A DNA stretch of 64,000 nucleotides. It comes from Pseudomonas helmanticensis. Its GTDB lineage: Bacteria > Pseudomonadota > Gammaproteobacteria > Pseudomonadales > Pseudomonadaceae. The stretch is from contig NZ_FXUY01000001.1 of the NCBI RefSeq assembly GCF_900182985.1, positions 2,232,001-2,296,000 on the forward strand, in the 5' to 3' direction. The position numbers and the translations under genes are program-made. How positions within the stretch are numbered: position 1 is the stretch's first letter; each line of letters opens with the position of its first letter. Positions 46,656 through 56,239 of the stretch are shown piece by piece. The notes under the pieces are model-generated. The model worked only from the letters and a program-made list of their open reading frames with translations, made no database searches and was not told where the DNA came from.

Positions 46656-46667
46656 ATTGTACACAAT
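46656..46667. promoter_or_regulatory. Candidate GntR/FCD operator
   Basis: ATTGT-AC-ACAAT, a perfect 5-bp inverted repeat with a two-base centre, resembling the TTGTAYRCAA-like sites of FCD regulators. It lies 93 bp before the divergent GntR gene and overlaps a minus-strand TACAAT -10. The rest of 46564-46773 holds no gene. Confidence 0.4.
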
Positions 46668-46773
46668 GGATGGTGGCAACACGACTGTATGGCTGTTTGT
46701 GACCTCGGCTGTATTGCAACGATCCGTTACGATTGAGTTTAGGCTTGATCGCAGAATCCGCCGCCCGCCTCAT

Positions 46774-46859
46774 GCAGGAGCTGCCGAAGGCTGCGATCTT
46801 TTGATTTTGTTTTTTAGAAGCAAGATCAAAAGATCGCAGCCTGCGGCAGCTCCTACAGG
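46774..46859. repeat. REP pair (family A) before the BenE-like gene
   Basis: Arms GCAGGAGCTGCCGAAGGCTG and CGCAGCCTGCGGCAGCTCCT around a T-rich centre (TTTTGTTTTTTAG). Its right edge is 33 bases before the transporter start. Confidence 0.85.
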
Positions 46860-46891
46860 GGAATATCATCTGTAGAAGGAACACCGTTGTC

Positions 46892-48082
46892 ATGAACGAC
46901 GCCACGCACACTCAACTGCGCCCGCTGGCCGACACGTCGCCGTCGGCCATCGTCGCCGGGTTCATCGCGATGATGACCGGTTACACCAGCTCGCTGGTGC
47001 TGATGTTCCAGGCCGGGCAAGCGGCGGGCCTGACCAGCGGGCAGATATCCTCGTGGATCTGGGCGATTTCGATTGGCATGGCGGTGTGTTCGATCGGCCT
47101 GTCGCTGCGCTATCGCACGCCAATCACCATCGCCTGGTCGACACCCGGCGCAGCACTGCTGATCACCAGTCTGGGCGGTGTCAGTTATGGCGAGGCCATC
47201 GGCGCCTACATCACTTGCGCCGTGCTGGTGACGATTTGCGGCCTGACCGGCAGCTTCGAGCGGCTGGTGAAAAAGATCCCGGCGTCACTGGCGGCGGCAT
47301 TGCTGGCGGGGATTCTGTTCAAGATCGGCAGCGAAATCTTCGTCGCCGCGCAACACCGCACCGCGCTGGTGCTGGGGATGTTCTTCACTTATTTAGTGGT
47401 CAAGCGCCTATCGCCGCGCTATGCGGTGCTCGCCGCGCTGCTGATCGGCACGGCATTGTCGGGCTTCATGGGGTTGCTGGATTTCAGCGGTTTTCATCTG
47501 GAAGTGGCAACACCGGTGTGGACGACGCCGCACTTTTCGCTGGCGGCGACCATCAGCATCGGCATTCCATTGTTTGTGGTGGCGATGACCTCGCAGAACA
47601 TGCCCGGCATCGCCGTTTTGCGCGCCGATGGCTACACCGTACCGGCCTCGCCCTTGATCACCACCACCGGCATCGCCTCGCTGTTGCTGGCGCCGTTCGG
47701 CTCCCACGGCATCAACCTCGCGGCGATCAGCGCAGCGATCTGCACCGGGCCGCACGCCCATGAAGATCGCAACAAGCGCTACACCGCTGCAGTCTGGTGC
47801 GGGATTTTCTACGGAATTGCCGGGGTGTTTGGCGCGACATTGGCGGCGTTGTTCGCGGCATTGCCGAAGGAACTGGTGCTGTCGATTGCGGCGTTGGCGC
47901 TGTTTGGCTCGATCATCAATGGTTTGAGCATTGCCATGAGCGAGGTGAAGGAGCGTGAGGCGGCGCTGATTACCTTTATGGTCACGGCGTCGGGGCTGAC
48001 GCTGTTTTCCATCGGATCGGCGTTCTGGGGGATTGTCGCGGGGGTGTTGACGCTGGTGATTTTGAATTGGCGTAAGGCTTAA
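46892..48082 (+). CDS. BenE-family benzoate/H+ symporter-like transporter
   Basis: An inner-membrane protein of 396 aa with about 12 helices. Family blocks include AGFIAMMTGYTSSLVLMFQA, TPITIAWSTPGAALL and VVAMTSQNMPGIAVL. BenE proteins import benzoate with protons. Next to purine genes and a GntR regulator, another aromatic or heterocyclic substrate is possible, so I leave the symbol empty. GAAGGAAC precedes ATG 46892. Confidence 0.85.
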   Translation: MNDATHTQLRPLADTSPSAIVAGFIAMMTGYTSSLVLMFQAGQAAGLTSGQISSWIWAISIGMAVCSIGLSLRYRTPITIAWSTPGAALLITSLGGVSYGEAIGAYITCAVLVTICGLTGSFERLVKKIPASLAAALLAGILFKIGSEIFVAAQHRTALVLGMFFTYLVVKRLSPRYAVLAALLIGTALSGFMGLLDFSGFHLEVATPVWTTPHFSLAATISIGIPLFVVAMTSQNMPGIAVLRADGYTVPASPLITTTGIASLLLAPFGSHGINLAAISAAICTGPHAHEDRNKRYTAAVWCGIFYGIAGVFGATLAALFAALPKELVLSIAALALFGSIINGLSIAMSEVKEREAALITFMVTASGLTLFSIGSAFWGIVAGVLTLVILNWRKA

Positions 48083-48091
48083 GGTCAAAAG

Positions 48092-48240
48092 CCCCTCACC
48101 CTAACCCTCTCCCCGGGGGAGAGGGGACTGACCGAGGTGCTTGGAAGAAATACGCCGACGTGGGATACCGAGTCGAACTCAGGTATTGAACAGCTCGCAA
48201 ATCGGCTCCCTCTCCTCCGGGAGAGGGCTGGGGTGAGGGG
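48092..48240. repeat. Family E palindromic repeat
   Basis: Ends CCCCTCACCCTAACCCTCTC and GAGAGGGCTGGGGTGAGGGG, core GGGACTGACCGAGGTGCTTG and CGCAAATCGGCTCCCTCTCC. It lies between the convergent transporter and yggL genes. Confidence 0.85.
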
Positions 48241-48292
48241 CAGACTCACCACAAATCCCAAACCGAACACCCAAACACCCAAACACCAGACG

Positions 48293-48326
48293 AAAAAAAA
48301 CGGCGACCCCAAGGCCGCCGTTTTTT
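48293..48326 (-). terminator. Terminator of yggL
   Basis: Stem CGGCGGCCTT / AAGGCCGCCG-like pairing on the minus strand (CGGCGGCCTTGGGGTCGCCG) followed by eight T. It lies just after the yggL stop and is flanked by A and T runs on both sides. Confidence 0.8.
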
Positions 48327-48331
48327 CAGTA

Positions 48332-48676
48332 TCACTTAGCCGCGTTGATCGGCTTTTCCGGATACCAAACGTCCAGCAACGGGCTGACTTCATACTTGGT
48401 CAGCTCGGAGCGGGTTTTCAGCCAGGCTTCAACGGCAGCACGCTGCTCTTCGTTGACCGAGCCACGCTTCTGCAGGCAAACCAGACCGAAGTCGTCGCCG
48501 CCAACATAACCCAGACCGTTGGCTTCCATGGCTTCTTTGATGAATGCTTCGAGGAAAGCGTCAATGGCTTCTTCGGACAAGTCTTCTTTGAAGTCCAGGT
48601 TCAGTTCGAAACCCAGCTCTTGAAATTCATCAACGCACAGTTTTTTGCGCAGACGCTGGGAACGGTTAGTCGCCAT
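48332..48676 (-). CDS. yggL: YggL family 50S-associated protein
   Basis: A protein of 114 aa starting MATNRSQRLRKKLCVDEFQE, the signature of the YggL/DUF469 family, which is reported to bind the 50S subunit. The middle is acidic (LSEEAIDAFLEAFIKEAME) and the end has SPLLDVWYPE. AAGAGGA precedes ATG 48676. The 233 bp upstream contain no gene and should hold divergent promoters for yggL and dacB. Confidence 0.9.
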   Translation of the reverse strand: MATNRSQRLRKKLCVDEFQELGFELNLDFKEDLSEEAIDAFLEAFIKEAMEANGLGYVGGDDFGLVCLQKRGSVNEEQRAAVEAWLKTRSELTKYEVSPLLDVWYPEKPINAAK

Positions 48677-48909
48677 TGGAACAATCCTCTTAAGTAAATA
48701 CGGCGGGCACTTTACCAGTTTAAGCCGTCGATTGCCCGCCTCTGTAGACACAGCGGCTGACCGCCTGTAAAAAAATCAGCGAATCGCCACCCCGAGGACG
48801 GCACAATCGGTTACACCTTGGGGCATAATGCCGACACTTTCGTGACCACTGAGGACCTTTTCATCCATGTCCTCGTCTTTTTCCCCTCGGCTGTAGGGTT
48901 TTATTTCAT

Positions 48910-50370
48910 ATGATCAAATCGTTGCGTCCACTGTTTCTCGCCGGCCTTCTTCTGCCTCTGGCCCTGCCTGTTTCTGCTGCCACCATCAATACTTCCCTGA
49001 CCCCCAACGTCGAAAAGGCCCTCAAGGCGAGCAAGTTGCAGCCCACCGCCCTGTCGCTGGTAATGGTGCCGCTCGACGGCCCGGGCACGCCGACCGTGTT
49101 CAACGCCGACGTGTCGGTCAACCCGGCATCGACGATGAAACTGGTCACCACCTACGCGGCGCTGGAAATGCTCGGCCCCAACCATCAGTGGAAGACCGAG
49201 TTCTACACCGACGGTGATCTCAACGGCGGCATCCTCAACGGCAACCTCTACCTCAAGGGTGGCGGCGATCCGAAGCTGAACATGGAAAAACTCTGGCTGC
49301 TGATGCGCGACCTGCGCGCCAACGGCGTCACTCAGGTCACCGGTGACCTGATCCTCGACCGCAATTTCTTCGTGCAACCGGTGTTGCCGGAATTCAACGA
49401 TGACGGCAACGACGAGAACAAGCCGTTTCTGGTCAAACCCGACTCGCTGCTGGTCAACCTCAAGGCCCTGCGCTTTGTTGCCCGCAACGACAATGGCCGG
49501 GTGCTGATCTCGGTTGAACCGCCGATTGCCACCGTACGCATCGAGAACACCGTCAAGGCACTGAACTCCAAGCAGTGCACCGGCGGCGTGCGCTACAACC
49601 CGGTGCCGCAAGCGGACGGCAGCGTCACCGTGACCGTTGCCGGCCAGTTGGGTGAGGGCTGCAGCTCGCAGACTTACCTGTCGCTGCTTGACCACGCGAC
49701 CTACACCGCCGGCGCCGTGCGCGCGATCTGGAAAGAACTGGGTGGCAGCATCCAGGGCAAGGATCGTCTGGCTGCGACCCCGGGCAACGCCAAACTGCTC
49801 GCGCGCGCCTACTCGCCGGACCTGGCGGAAATCATCCGCGACATCAACAAATACAGCAACAACACCATGGCCCAGCAGCTGTTCCTGAGCCTTGGGCAGA
49901 AATTCCGCAACGACGCCGACGGTGACGACGCCAAGGCCGGGCAACGCGTGGTTCGGCAGTGGCTGGCGAAGAAAGGCATCACCGCGCCGCACCTGGTAAT
50001 GGAGAACGGCTCCGGTTTGTCCCGCGCTGAACGCGTCAGCGCCCGTGAGATGGCGGCCATGCTGCAAGCCGCTTGGCACAGCCCGTATGCCGCCGAATAC
50101 ATCAGTTCGCTGCCGATCGCCGGCACCGACGGGACCATGCGTAAACGCCTGAAGACGACTGCCATGCGCGGCGAAGCTCACGTGAAGACCGGCACGCTCA
50201 ACACTGTGCGGGCGATTGCCGGCTTCAGCCGTGATGTGAATGGCAATACCTGGGCGGTGGTAGCGATTCTGAACGACAAGGCACCGTTTGGGGCATCGTC
50301 GGTGCTCGATCAGGTGCTGCTGGACCTCTACAAGCAGCCGAAACTGGCGCAGACCGCTTCGGTCCTTTAA
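48910..50370 (+). CDS. dacB: D-alanyl-D-alanine carboxypeptidase/endopeptidase (PBP4)
   Basis: A periplasmic penicillin-binding protein of 486 aa. The signal peptide (MIKSLRPLFLAGLLLPLALP) is cut near VSA-A. The active-site serine motif is STMK (S74, K77), the second motif SNN (316-318), the third KTG (426-428). The large insertion between SxxK and SxN is typical of class C enzymes (PBP4). It trims pentapeptides and cleaves crosslinks in peptidoglycan. Confidence 0.94.
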   Translation: MIKSLRPLFLAGLLLPLALPVSAATINTSLTPNVEKALKASKLQPTALSLVMVPLDGPGTPTVFNADVSVNPASTMKLVTTYAALEMLGPNHQWKTEFYTDGDLNGGILNGNLYLKGGGDPKLNMEKLWLLMRDLRANGVTQVTGDLILDRNFFVQPVLPEFNDDGNDENKPFLVKPDSLLVNLKALRFVARNDNGRVLISVEPPIATVRIENTVKALNSKQCTGGVRYNPVPQADGSVTVTVAGQLGEGCSSQTYLSLLDHATYTAGAVRAIWKELGGSIQGKDRLAATPGNAKLLARAYSPDLAEIIRDINKYSNNTMAQQLFLSLGQKFRNDADGDDAKAGQRVVRQWLAKKGITAPHLVMENGSGLSRAERVSAREMAAMLQAAWHSPYAAEYISSLPIAGTDGTMRKRLKTTAMRGEAHVKTGTLNTVRAIAGFSRDVNGNTWAVVAILNDKAPFGASSVLDQVLLDLYKQPKLAQTASVL

Positions 50371-50373
50371 CAG

Positions 50374-50539
50374 CAAAAGATCGCAGCCTTCGGCAGCTCC
50401 TACACATAACCCAGTAGGAGCTGCCGAAGGCTGCGATCCTTTGATCTTCTGTGGGAGCGAGCCTGCTCGCGAAGGCGTCAGGTCAGTCAATAAATGTGCT
50501 GACTGATACACCGCCTTCGCGAGCAGGCTCGCTCCCACA
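50374..50539. repeat. Family A REP pair followed by a family C pair
   Basis: 50374-50448 has arms AAAGATCGCAGCCTTCGGCA and GTAGGAGCTGCCGAAGGCTG. 50450-50539 has arms GTGGGAGCGAGCCTGCTCGC and CGAGCAGGCTCGCTCCCACA. Two different repeat families abut each other between the convergent dacB and diguanylate cyclase genes. Confidence 0.85.
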
Positions 50540-50557
50540 TTGATTTAGTGGCAGGGT

Positions 50558-52939
50558 CTAACTCATCTGTTCGACGCGATCACGGCCGCGCTGCTTTGCC
50601 ATATACACGCCCGAATCCGCGCGCAACAGCAACGCATCCGCACCCTCCCCCGGTCGCCAGCTGGCGATGCCGAAACTCGCCGTGATCACGCCGACCACAT
50701 CCACCGGCGCACTGCGCAAGCCTTGCCACAACTCAACCGCCAGCGTGTGCGCATGCTCACCGTCGATGTCCGGGCAGAGCACCATGAACTCCTCGCCGCC
50801 CAACCGGCAGAACACATCGGTACGCCGCAGGCGATGACCGATGCGCTCGCACACCGCTTGCAGCACCCGATCACCGACGGCATGTCCGTACTGGTCGTTG
50901 ATGCGTTTGAAGTGGTCAATGTCGAGCATGATCACCGACAGCTCGCCACCGCCGCGCTCAACCCGGGCCATTTCGGTGGTCAGGCGTTCCTGGAAATAAC
51001 GCCGGTTGTGAATCCCGGTCAACGAGTCGGTCACCGACAGTGCGCGCAGTTCTTCTTCCACGCGTTTCAGGTCGGAAATGTCCGAAATATAACCGTGCCA
51101 CAACACGCCGCCACCCGGCAGCTCTTCCGGCGTCGCCTCGCCACGCACCCAGCGCAGGCCGCGCGCGGGCAATTGCACACGGTATTCCTCGCGCCACGGG
51201 CTGAGGTTGTCTGCCGACGCGCGAATCGACGAGCGTACGCGCGTGGTGTCCTGCGGATGGATGCGGGTGAAGATCGCCTCGGCGTTGAACAGCAACACGT
51301 CCGGCTCCAGCTCGTAGATCTCGCGGATGCCATCACTGGCGTAGATCACGCTGAAACGCCCGTCGAATTCCATCTTGAACTGGTAGATGCCGCCGGGAAC
51401 GTGCGCGCTGAGTTTCTTCAGCAGCACATCGCGCGCCGCCAGCACTTCGTGCACGCGCTTGCGCTCAGTGATATCGATGCAGATCGCCAGATGACCGACC
51501 CACAAACCTTGCTCATCCAGCACCGGCGTGGCCAGCATGTTCACCGGCAGATGGCTGCCATCGCTGCGCACCAGTGTCCATTCCCGCGCCTCGTGACCGC
51601 CGACTTCACCGCCCTCGACCAGCATCGCGTGGCAGGTCGGAATACTTTTGCCGTAGCGCGCACTCAACTCGGCAGCACGCGCCGTCAACTCGCGCGGCAG
51701 GTGCAGGTTTTCCAGGGTCATGTGCCCGACCACATCGACGCTGCGGTAGCCGAGCATTTGCTCGGCGCCGGGGTTGAAAGTGTTGATCACCCCGCGCAGA
51801 TCGGTGGCGATGATTGCCACCTGCGTCGCCGCATTCAGCACGCCGCGCAGTTGCCCGTGGGTGCCGCGCAGCTCTTGTTCCCGCTCGTGCAATTCCTGCG
51901 TGCGCTGTTCGACCAGGCGCAAGGCGCGCTGACGCTGGCTGACCAGCACATACAGCAGCGCGCTGAGCAGCAAGCTGAGCAAACCACCGAGAATGATCAC
52001 GCTGCCGACCGACGAATGGTTGGCCTGAATGAACGCATCGCTCGGCAGGATATCGACCTGATAGTCGTGATCGGCCATGCGCAGCAACCGCGTGGCGGAC
52101 AGATCGCTCGGCGCCGGTTCATTGGTCGATTCGAACAACACCTCGTGCTGATCATTGGTCGACAGATCGAGAATGCGCACCGACAGGTAATCATGGAAGG
52201 CATCCGGCAAGCCGTCGGCCAACAGCTGACGCATGCTGATCACCGCCATCACGTAGCCGAACGCGCGCTGCTGAGCTTCGCGAGTGACCGGCGCCACCAA
52301 CAGCACGCCACGCGCGTACGACGGCTCGATACTGACCAGATGCATCGGTTGCGACACCGCCAGACCGCCGAGCTTGTCGGCGCGTTGCAGGGTGTCACGG
52401 CGCAACGGCTGCGCCAGCAAGTCATATCCCAGCGGCGAGCCGAGGCGGCTTTGGGTCTGGCTGTACAACACCGGCACATATTCATCACGCAGCGCCGCCA
52501 GTTGCAGTTCACCCTGGGCATTCAGTTCGCGGATGGTGAAGGTGCTCAGGCCTTCATCGCGTACGCGCCGCTCAAACGCCGCGCGCTCGGCAGCACTGAC
52601 CCGTAGCGCAAACGAATAGGCCTGGGTACGCAGTAATAAAGGTTGGGTATAGCCGTCGAATTCGGCGCGGGACACCGATTCGGAGTTGGCGAAGAAGCGG
52701 CGCAGGCCGTCGAGTCGCTGCTCTTGATCCTGAAAACGTTCTTCGATGCGGCTGTAACGCTCGTTGGCCAGCAGCTGAAAACGCTGCCGCAATTGTTGCT
52801 GAAACTGATTGAGCGTGCCCCAGGCGAGCAGCCCCGTGAGAATCCCGCCGGCGAGCAATACCAGCAGCGCGACCAGCCAGGCCGAGACTTCTTCGCTGAT
52901 AAAACCCAGGATCTTTGGGCGCACGGGGTGCAACGACAT
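50558..52939 (-). CDS. Membrane diguanylate cyclase with CHASE and PAS domains
   Basis: A protein of 793 aa. A membrane helix (WLVALLVLLAGGILTGLLAW) is followed by a periplasmic CHASE domain, a second helix (VGSVIILGGLLSLLLSALLY), a short coiled coil, two PAS domains and a GGDEF domain. The active site is GGEEF, and an RxxD inhibitory site (RRTD) lies five residues before it, so product feedback by cyclic-di-GMP is expected. LTGIHNRRYF marks the domain start. No EAL domain. The start ATG 52939 has a weak Shine-Dalgarno. Confidence 0.92.
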   Translation of the reverse strand: MSLHPVRPKILGFISEEVSAWLVALLVLLAGGILTGLLAWGTLNQFQQQLRQRFQLLANERYSRIEERFQDQEQRLDGLRRFFANSESVSRAEFDGYTQPLLLRTQAYSFALRVSAAERAAFERRVRDEGLSTFTIRELNAQGELQLAALRDEYVPVLYSQTQSRLGSPLGYDLLAQPLRRDTLQRADKLGGLAVSQPMHLVSIEPSYARGVLLVAPVTREAQQRAFGYVMAVISMRQLLADGLPDAFHDYLSVRILDLSTNDQHEVLFESTNEPAPSDLSATRLLRMADHDYQVDILPSDAFIQANHSSVGSVIILGGLLSLLLSALLYVLVSQRQRALRLVEQRTQELHEREQELRGTHGQLRGVLNAATQVAIIATDLRGVINTFNPGAEQMLGYRSVDVVGHMTLENLHLPRELTARAAELSARYGKSIPTCHAMLVEGGEVGGHEAREWTLVRSDGSHLPVNMLATPVLDEQGLWVGHLAICIDITERKRVHEVLAARDVLLKKLSAHVPGGIYQFKMEFDGRFSVIYASDGIREIYELEPDVLLFNAEAIFTRIHPQDTTRVRSSIRASADNLSPWREEYRVQLPARGLRWVRGEATPEELPGGGVLWHGYISDISDLKRVEEELRALSVTDSLTGIHNRRYFQERLTTEMARVERGGGELSVIMLDIDHFKRINDQYGHAVGDRVLQAVCERIGHRLRRTDVFCRLGGEEFMVLCPDIDGEHAHTLAVELWQGLRSAPVDVVGVITASFGIASWRPGEGADALLLRADSGVYMAKQRGRDRVEQMS

Positions 52940-53030
52940 AAGGGCAGCTCACTACGCCAGTGTTCCGGGGAAGCCCCATTGGCCATGAGTGAGTTATAGC
53001 TATTAGCCATTAATTTGGCTAGCACTGATC

Positions 53031-53069
53031 GGATCCAAGAGCCTTTAAGAATCAAGGCTCTGTGGATCC
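53031..53069. repeat. Long perfect-armed hairpin between rlmKL and the cyclase gene
   Basis: GGATCC-AAGAGCCTT and AAGGCTCTGT-GGATCC pair across TAAGAATC. It follows the rlmKL stop but lacks a T run on the minus strand, so it is either a weak terminator or a processing/stability hairpin. Confidence 0.5.
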
Positions 53070-53083
53070 AATAGTGTCAAGCG

Positions 53084-55354
53084 TCAACGAGCCGTGATTT
53101 TCCAGGCGCGATGGATCTTGGTGTTGCGGGCGAAATCCGGATCGATGGTCTGTGCGCTGATTTCCTCGACCGCGTAACGCTCGGTGAGGTTCTCCTCCAA
53201 CTGGAACTTGCGGAAGTTGTTGGAGAAATACAACACGCCACCCGGCGCCAGACGCGCCATGGCCAGGTCGATCAGCTGCACCTGGTCACGCTGCACGTCG
53301 AAGATGCCTTCCATGCGCTTGGAGTTGGAGAAGGTCGGCGGATCGATGAAGATCAGGTCGTACTCGTCGCGGCTGCTTTCCAGCCACGCCATCACATCGC
53401 CCTGCTCCAGACGGTTCTTGTCCGAGAAGCCGTTCAGCGACAGGTTGCGGCGCGCCCAGTCGAGGTAGGTTTTCGACAGGTCGACGCTGGTGGTGCTGCG
53501 CGCGCCGCCCTTGGCCGCGTGCACGCTGGCGGTCGCGGTGTAGCAATACAGATTGAGGAAGCGCTTGCCGGCCGCCTCTTTCTGGATACGCATGCGCATT
53601 GGCCGGTGATCGAGGAACAGGCCGGTATCAAGGTAGTCGGTGAGGTTGACCAGCAACTTCACGCCGCCCTCGCTGACTTCATTGAACTTGCCCTGCGCAG
53701 CCTGACGCTCGTACTGCTTGGTGCCGCTCTGGCGCTCGCGGCGCTTGACCACGACGCGGCTCTTGTCGACGTTGAGTGCCTGCGGAATCGCTGCCAGTGC
53801 ATCGAACATGCGAGCCGAAGCTTTTTCCGGGTCGATCGACTTCGGCGCGGCGTATTCCTGGACGTGCACCCAATCGTGGTACAGATCGATTGCCATCGCG
53901 TACTCAGGCATGTCGGCATCGTAAACGCGGTAGCAATCGATGCCTTCGCGCTTGACCCACTTGCCCATCGCCTTGAGGTTCTTTTGCAGACGGTTGGCAA
54001 ACATCTGCCCGCCTTCGCTCAAGCGCGGTTGCTCGATCACCGGCGCCGGGGCTGGCGTCGGTTTGATCGGGTTACCGTTCTTGTTGAACTTGCGCTCTTG
54101 CGGCTCGTCCGGGGTCTGGTCGTAAGCCGCTTGCTCGCGCTCGGCCTGACGCTGTTCCGGAGTACGACGCTCGCCAGTGACGAACTGATCCGGCAGCACT
54201 TTGATCAACAGCAGTTTGCACGGCAGCGCGCCGTTCCAGAACGAATACTGTTTGTGGCTGCGAATCCCCATGCGCTTGCCCAGGTCCGGCGCGCCGGTGA
54301 ACACCGCCGCTTCCCAGTTCAGGCAGGCCTGACGCAGACGCTCGCCAAGGTTCTGGTAGAGATACAGCAGGCTGGCTTCGTCACCGAGACGCTCGCCGTA
54401 CGGCGGGTTGCAGATCACCAGACCTTTCTGGTTCTGATCCGGACGCGGCTCGAAGGTCGCAACTTCGCCCTGGTAGATCTTGATCCACTCGCTCAGGCCG
54501 GCGCGCTCAACGTTGTTGCGGCCCGGCTGAATCAGGCGTGGGTCAGCTTCGTAGCCACGAATCCACAGCGGTGGCTTGGCCAGACCGGCAGCGGCGCGTT
54601 CAGCGGCTTCTTCGTGAAGTTTTTTCCACAGCGCCGGGACGTGACCGAGCCACGCAGTGAAGCCCCACTGCTCACGGCGCAGGTTCGGCGCCATATCGGC
54701 GGCGATCATTGCCGCTTCGACGAGGAACGTACCCACACCGCACATCGGGTCAGCCAGCGCGCCGCCTTCGGCAGCGATGCGCGGCCAGCCGGAACGGATC
54801 AGGATCGCCGCCGCGAGGTTTTCCTTCAGCGGTGCCGCGCCCTGCTGCAAGCGATAGCCGCGCTGGTGCAGGCTGTGTCCGGAAAGGTCGAGGGAGAGGA
54901 TCGCTTCGCCGCGATCCAGGCGCAGGTGGATGCGCAGGTCAGGGTTGAGCTTGTCGATCGACGGACGGTCGCCCTGCGGGGTGCGCAATTTGTCGACGAT
55001 GGCATCTTTGACTTTCAAAGCGCCGAAGTGAGTGTTGTCGATGCCCGAGCCGTGGCCGCTGAATTCAACGGCGAGGGTGCCGTCGTTGAGCATGTGATCC
55101 TGCCATTCGATGTCGAGGACACCGTGGTAGAGGTCTTCAGCGTCTTTCATCGGGAAACGCTTGAGCACCAGCAGCACACGGTTGGCCAGACGCGACCAGA
55201 GGCACAGGCGATAAGCGGTTTCCATGGTCGCCATGCCACGCACGGCGGAAGTGTGCTCGCGCGCTTCTTCAAGGCCAAGCCCGACGGCTTCCTCGATAAG
55301 CAGGCCTTCAAGGCCTTTAGGGCAAGTGAGGAAGAGTTCGAAACGGTCGGACAT
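53084..55354 (-). CDS. rlmKL: Bifunctional 23S rRNA methyltransferase RlmKL
   Basis: A protein of 756 aa fusing two methyltransferases. The N-terminal half has a THUMP domain and the RlmL (m2G2445) active motif NPPYGERLGDE near residue 315. The C-terminal half (RlmK, m7G2069) has LNLYCYTATASVHAAKGGA and DPPTFSNSKRMEG. The linker is Glu/Gln-rich. In E. coli the same fusion occurs. It diverges from rmf. Confidence 0.94.
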   Translation of the reverse strand: MSDRFELFLTCPKGLEGLLIEEAVGLGLEEAREHTSAVRGMATMETAYRLCLWSRLANRVLLVLKRFPMKDAEDLYHGVLDIEWQDHMLNDGTLAVEFSGHGSGIDNTHFGALKVKDAIVDKLRTPQGDRPSIDKLNPDLRIHLRLDRGEAILSLDLSGHSLHQRGYRLQQGAAPLKENLAAAILIRSGWPRIAAEGGALADPMCGVGTFLVEAAMIAADMAPNLRREQWGFTAWLGHVPALWKKLHEEAAERAAAGLAKPPLWIRGYEADPRLIQPGRNNVERAGLSEWIKIYQGEVATFEPRPDQNQKGLVICNPPYGERLGDEASLLYLYQNLGERLRQACLNWEAAVFTGAPDLGKRMGIRSHKQYSFWNGALPCKLLLIKVLPDQFVTGERRTPEQRQAEREQAAYDQTPDEPQERKFNKNGNPIKPTPAPAPVIEQPRLSEGGQMFANRLQKNLKAMGKWVKREGIDCYRVYDADMPEYAMAIDLYHDWVHVQEYAAPKSIDPEKASARMFDALAAIPQALNVDKSRVVVKRRERQSGTKQYERQAAQGKFNEVSEGGVKLLVNLTDYLDTGLFLDHRPMRMRIQKEAAGKRFLNLYCYTATASVHAAKGGARSTTSVDLSKTYLDWARRNLSLNGFSDKNRLEQGDVMAWLESSRDEYDLIFIDPPTFSNSKRMEGIFDVQRDQVQLIDLAMARLAPGGVLYFSNNFRKFQLEENLTERYAVEEISAQTIDPDFARNTKIHRAWKITAR

Positions 55355-55753
55355 GGTATTTCCAGAGCCTTTGGCTAGTGAATCGGCAACGCATTGCCGA
55401 TCCGGTTTTCAATCAGGCGCTTTTCTAAAAGAGCGCCCGCGTGGCACGAAGGTGTGCCGTTCCATCCCCGCTGCTCGGGTTAAAAGAGCTTAGATGCCGG
55501 GACAGATAAAAAAGTTGATGAAACAAAAAGTCTTAAAGCGACCCTTCGTCGCTTAGTACCCCAGCGCAAACGTGGGTCATTCTCACTAAAGAATTAAGCC
55601 CATCATCCAGCGCGGGGCCGATCATACCGGGGTTTGCTCAATAAACGTTCAATAAATACGCGGTTACTTATCGCTATAGCACCCTTTTCGTTACGTGCTT
55701 ATGACAAAACGGTCATTCCATCGGTGTGACTCATTGGTTAGAACTGATCACAG

Positions 55754-55847
55754 GTTGACGTCGCAACGGCGTCAACACCTTGGCTCGCCACGCCGGCAGC
55801 GAGCCGCACCATGGCAGGTTGTTTTCTGCCCGACCTCGGTTGAGGTC
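55754..55847 (+). ncRNA. Structured leader of rmf (rmf RNA-motif-like)
   Basis: Four successive hairpins: GTTGACG/CGTCAAC (55754-55776), GGCTCGC/GCGAGCC (55782-55805), GGCAG/CTGCC (about 55813-55830) and GACCTC/GAGGTC (55832-55847). They lie 40 bp before the rmf start. A conserved rmf leader motif is described for pseudomonads; the identity with that motif is from memory. The preceding stretch 55355-55753 contains no gene and presumably the rmf and rlmKL promoters. Confidence 0.55.
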
Positions 55848-55886
55848 AACGCGACACAAACAGTCAACAAGTGAGGGAAACACCCT

Positions 55887-56102
55887 ATGAGAAGACTTAA
55901 GCGTGATCCGTTGGAAAGAGCATTTTTGCGCGGATATCAATATGGCGTTGGTGGCAAATCCCGTGAGCTTTGCCCATTTACTCTACCGTCGGTACGTCAA
56001 GCCTGGATTAACGGCTGGCGAGAAGGACGCGGCGACAACTGGGACGGTATGACCGGCACTGCGGGAATCCACAGACTCAACGAACTTCACGCCGTCGGCT
56101 GA
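55887..56102 (+). CDS. rmf: Ribosome modulation factor
   Basis: A basic protein of 71 aa that dimerises 70S ribosomes into 100S particles in stationary phase. The family core is ERAFLRGYQYGVGGKSRELC and QAWINGWREGRGDNWDG. GTGAGGGAAACACCCT precedes ATG 55887. It is well separated from its neighbours, with a structured leader and its own terminator. Confidence 0.95.
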   Translation: MRRLKRDPLERAFLRGYQYGVGGKSRELCPFTLPSVRQAWINGWREGRGDNWDGMTGTAGIHRLNELHAVG

Positions 56103-56188
56103 CACAGGGCATTAATTCCGACACGACAATCTGAATTTGTAACGAATTAACCACGCACGTCCTTCCCGGACGGCGGGCTACGGCCCAG

Positions 56189-56213
56189 GGGCTCCTTCGA
56201 GGAGCCCTTTTTT
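56189..56213 (+). terminator. Terminator of rmf
   Basis: GGGCTCCT-TCG-AGGAGCCC followed by six T. The stem is perfect and compact. Confidence 0.88.
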
Positions 56214-56239
56214 ATGCCCGAAAACTGATGCACATCTCA

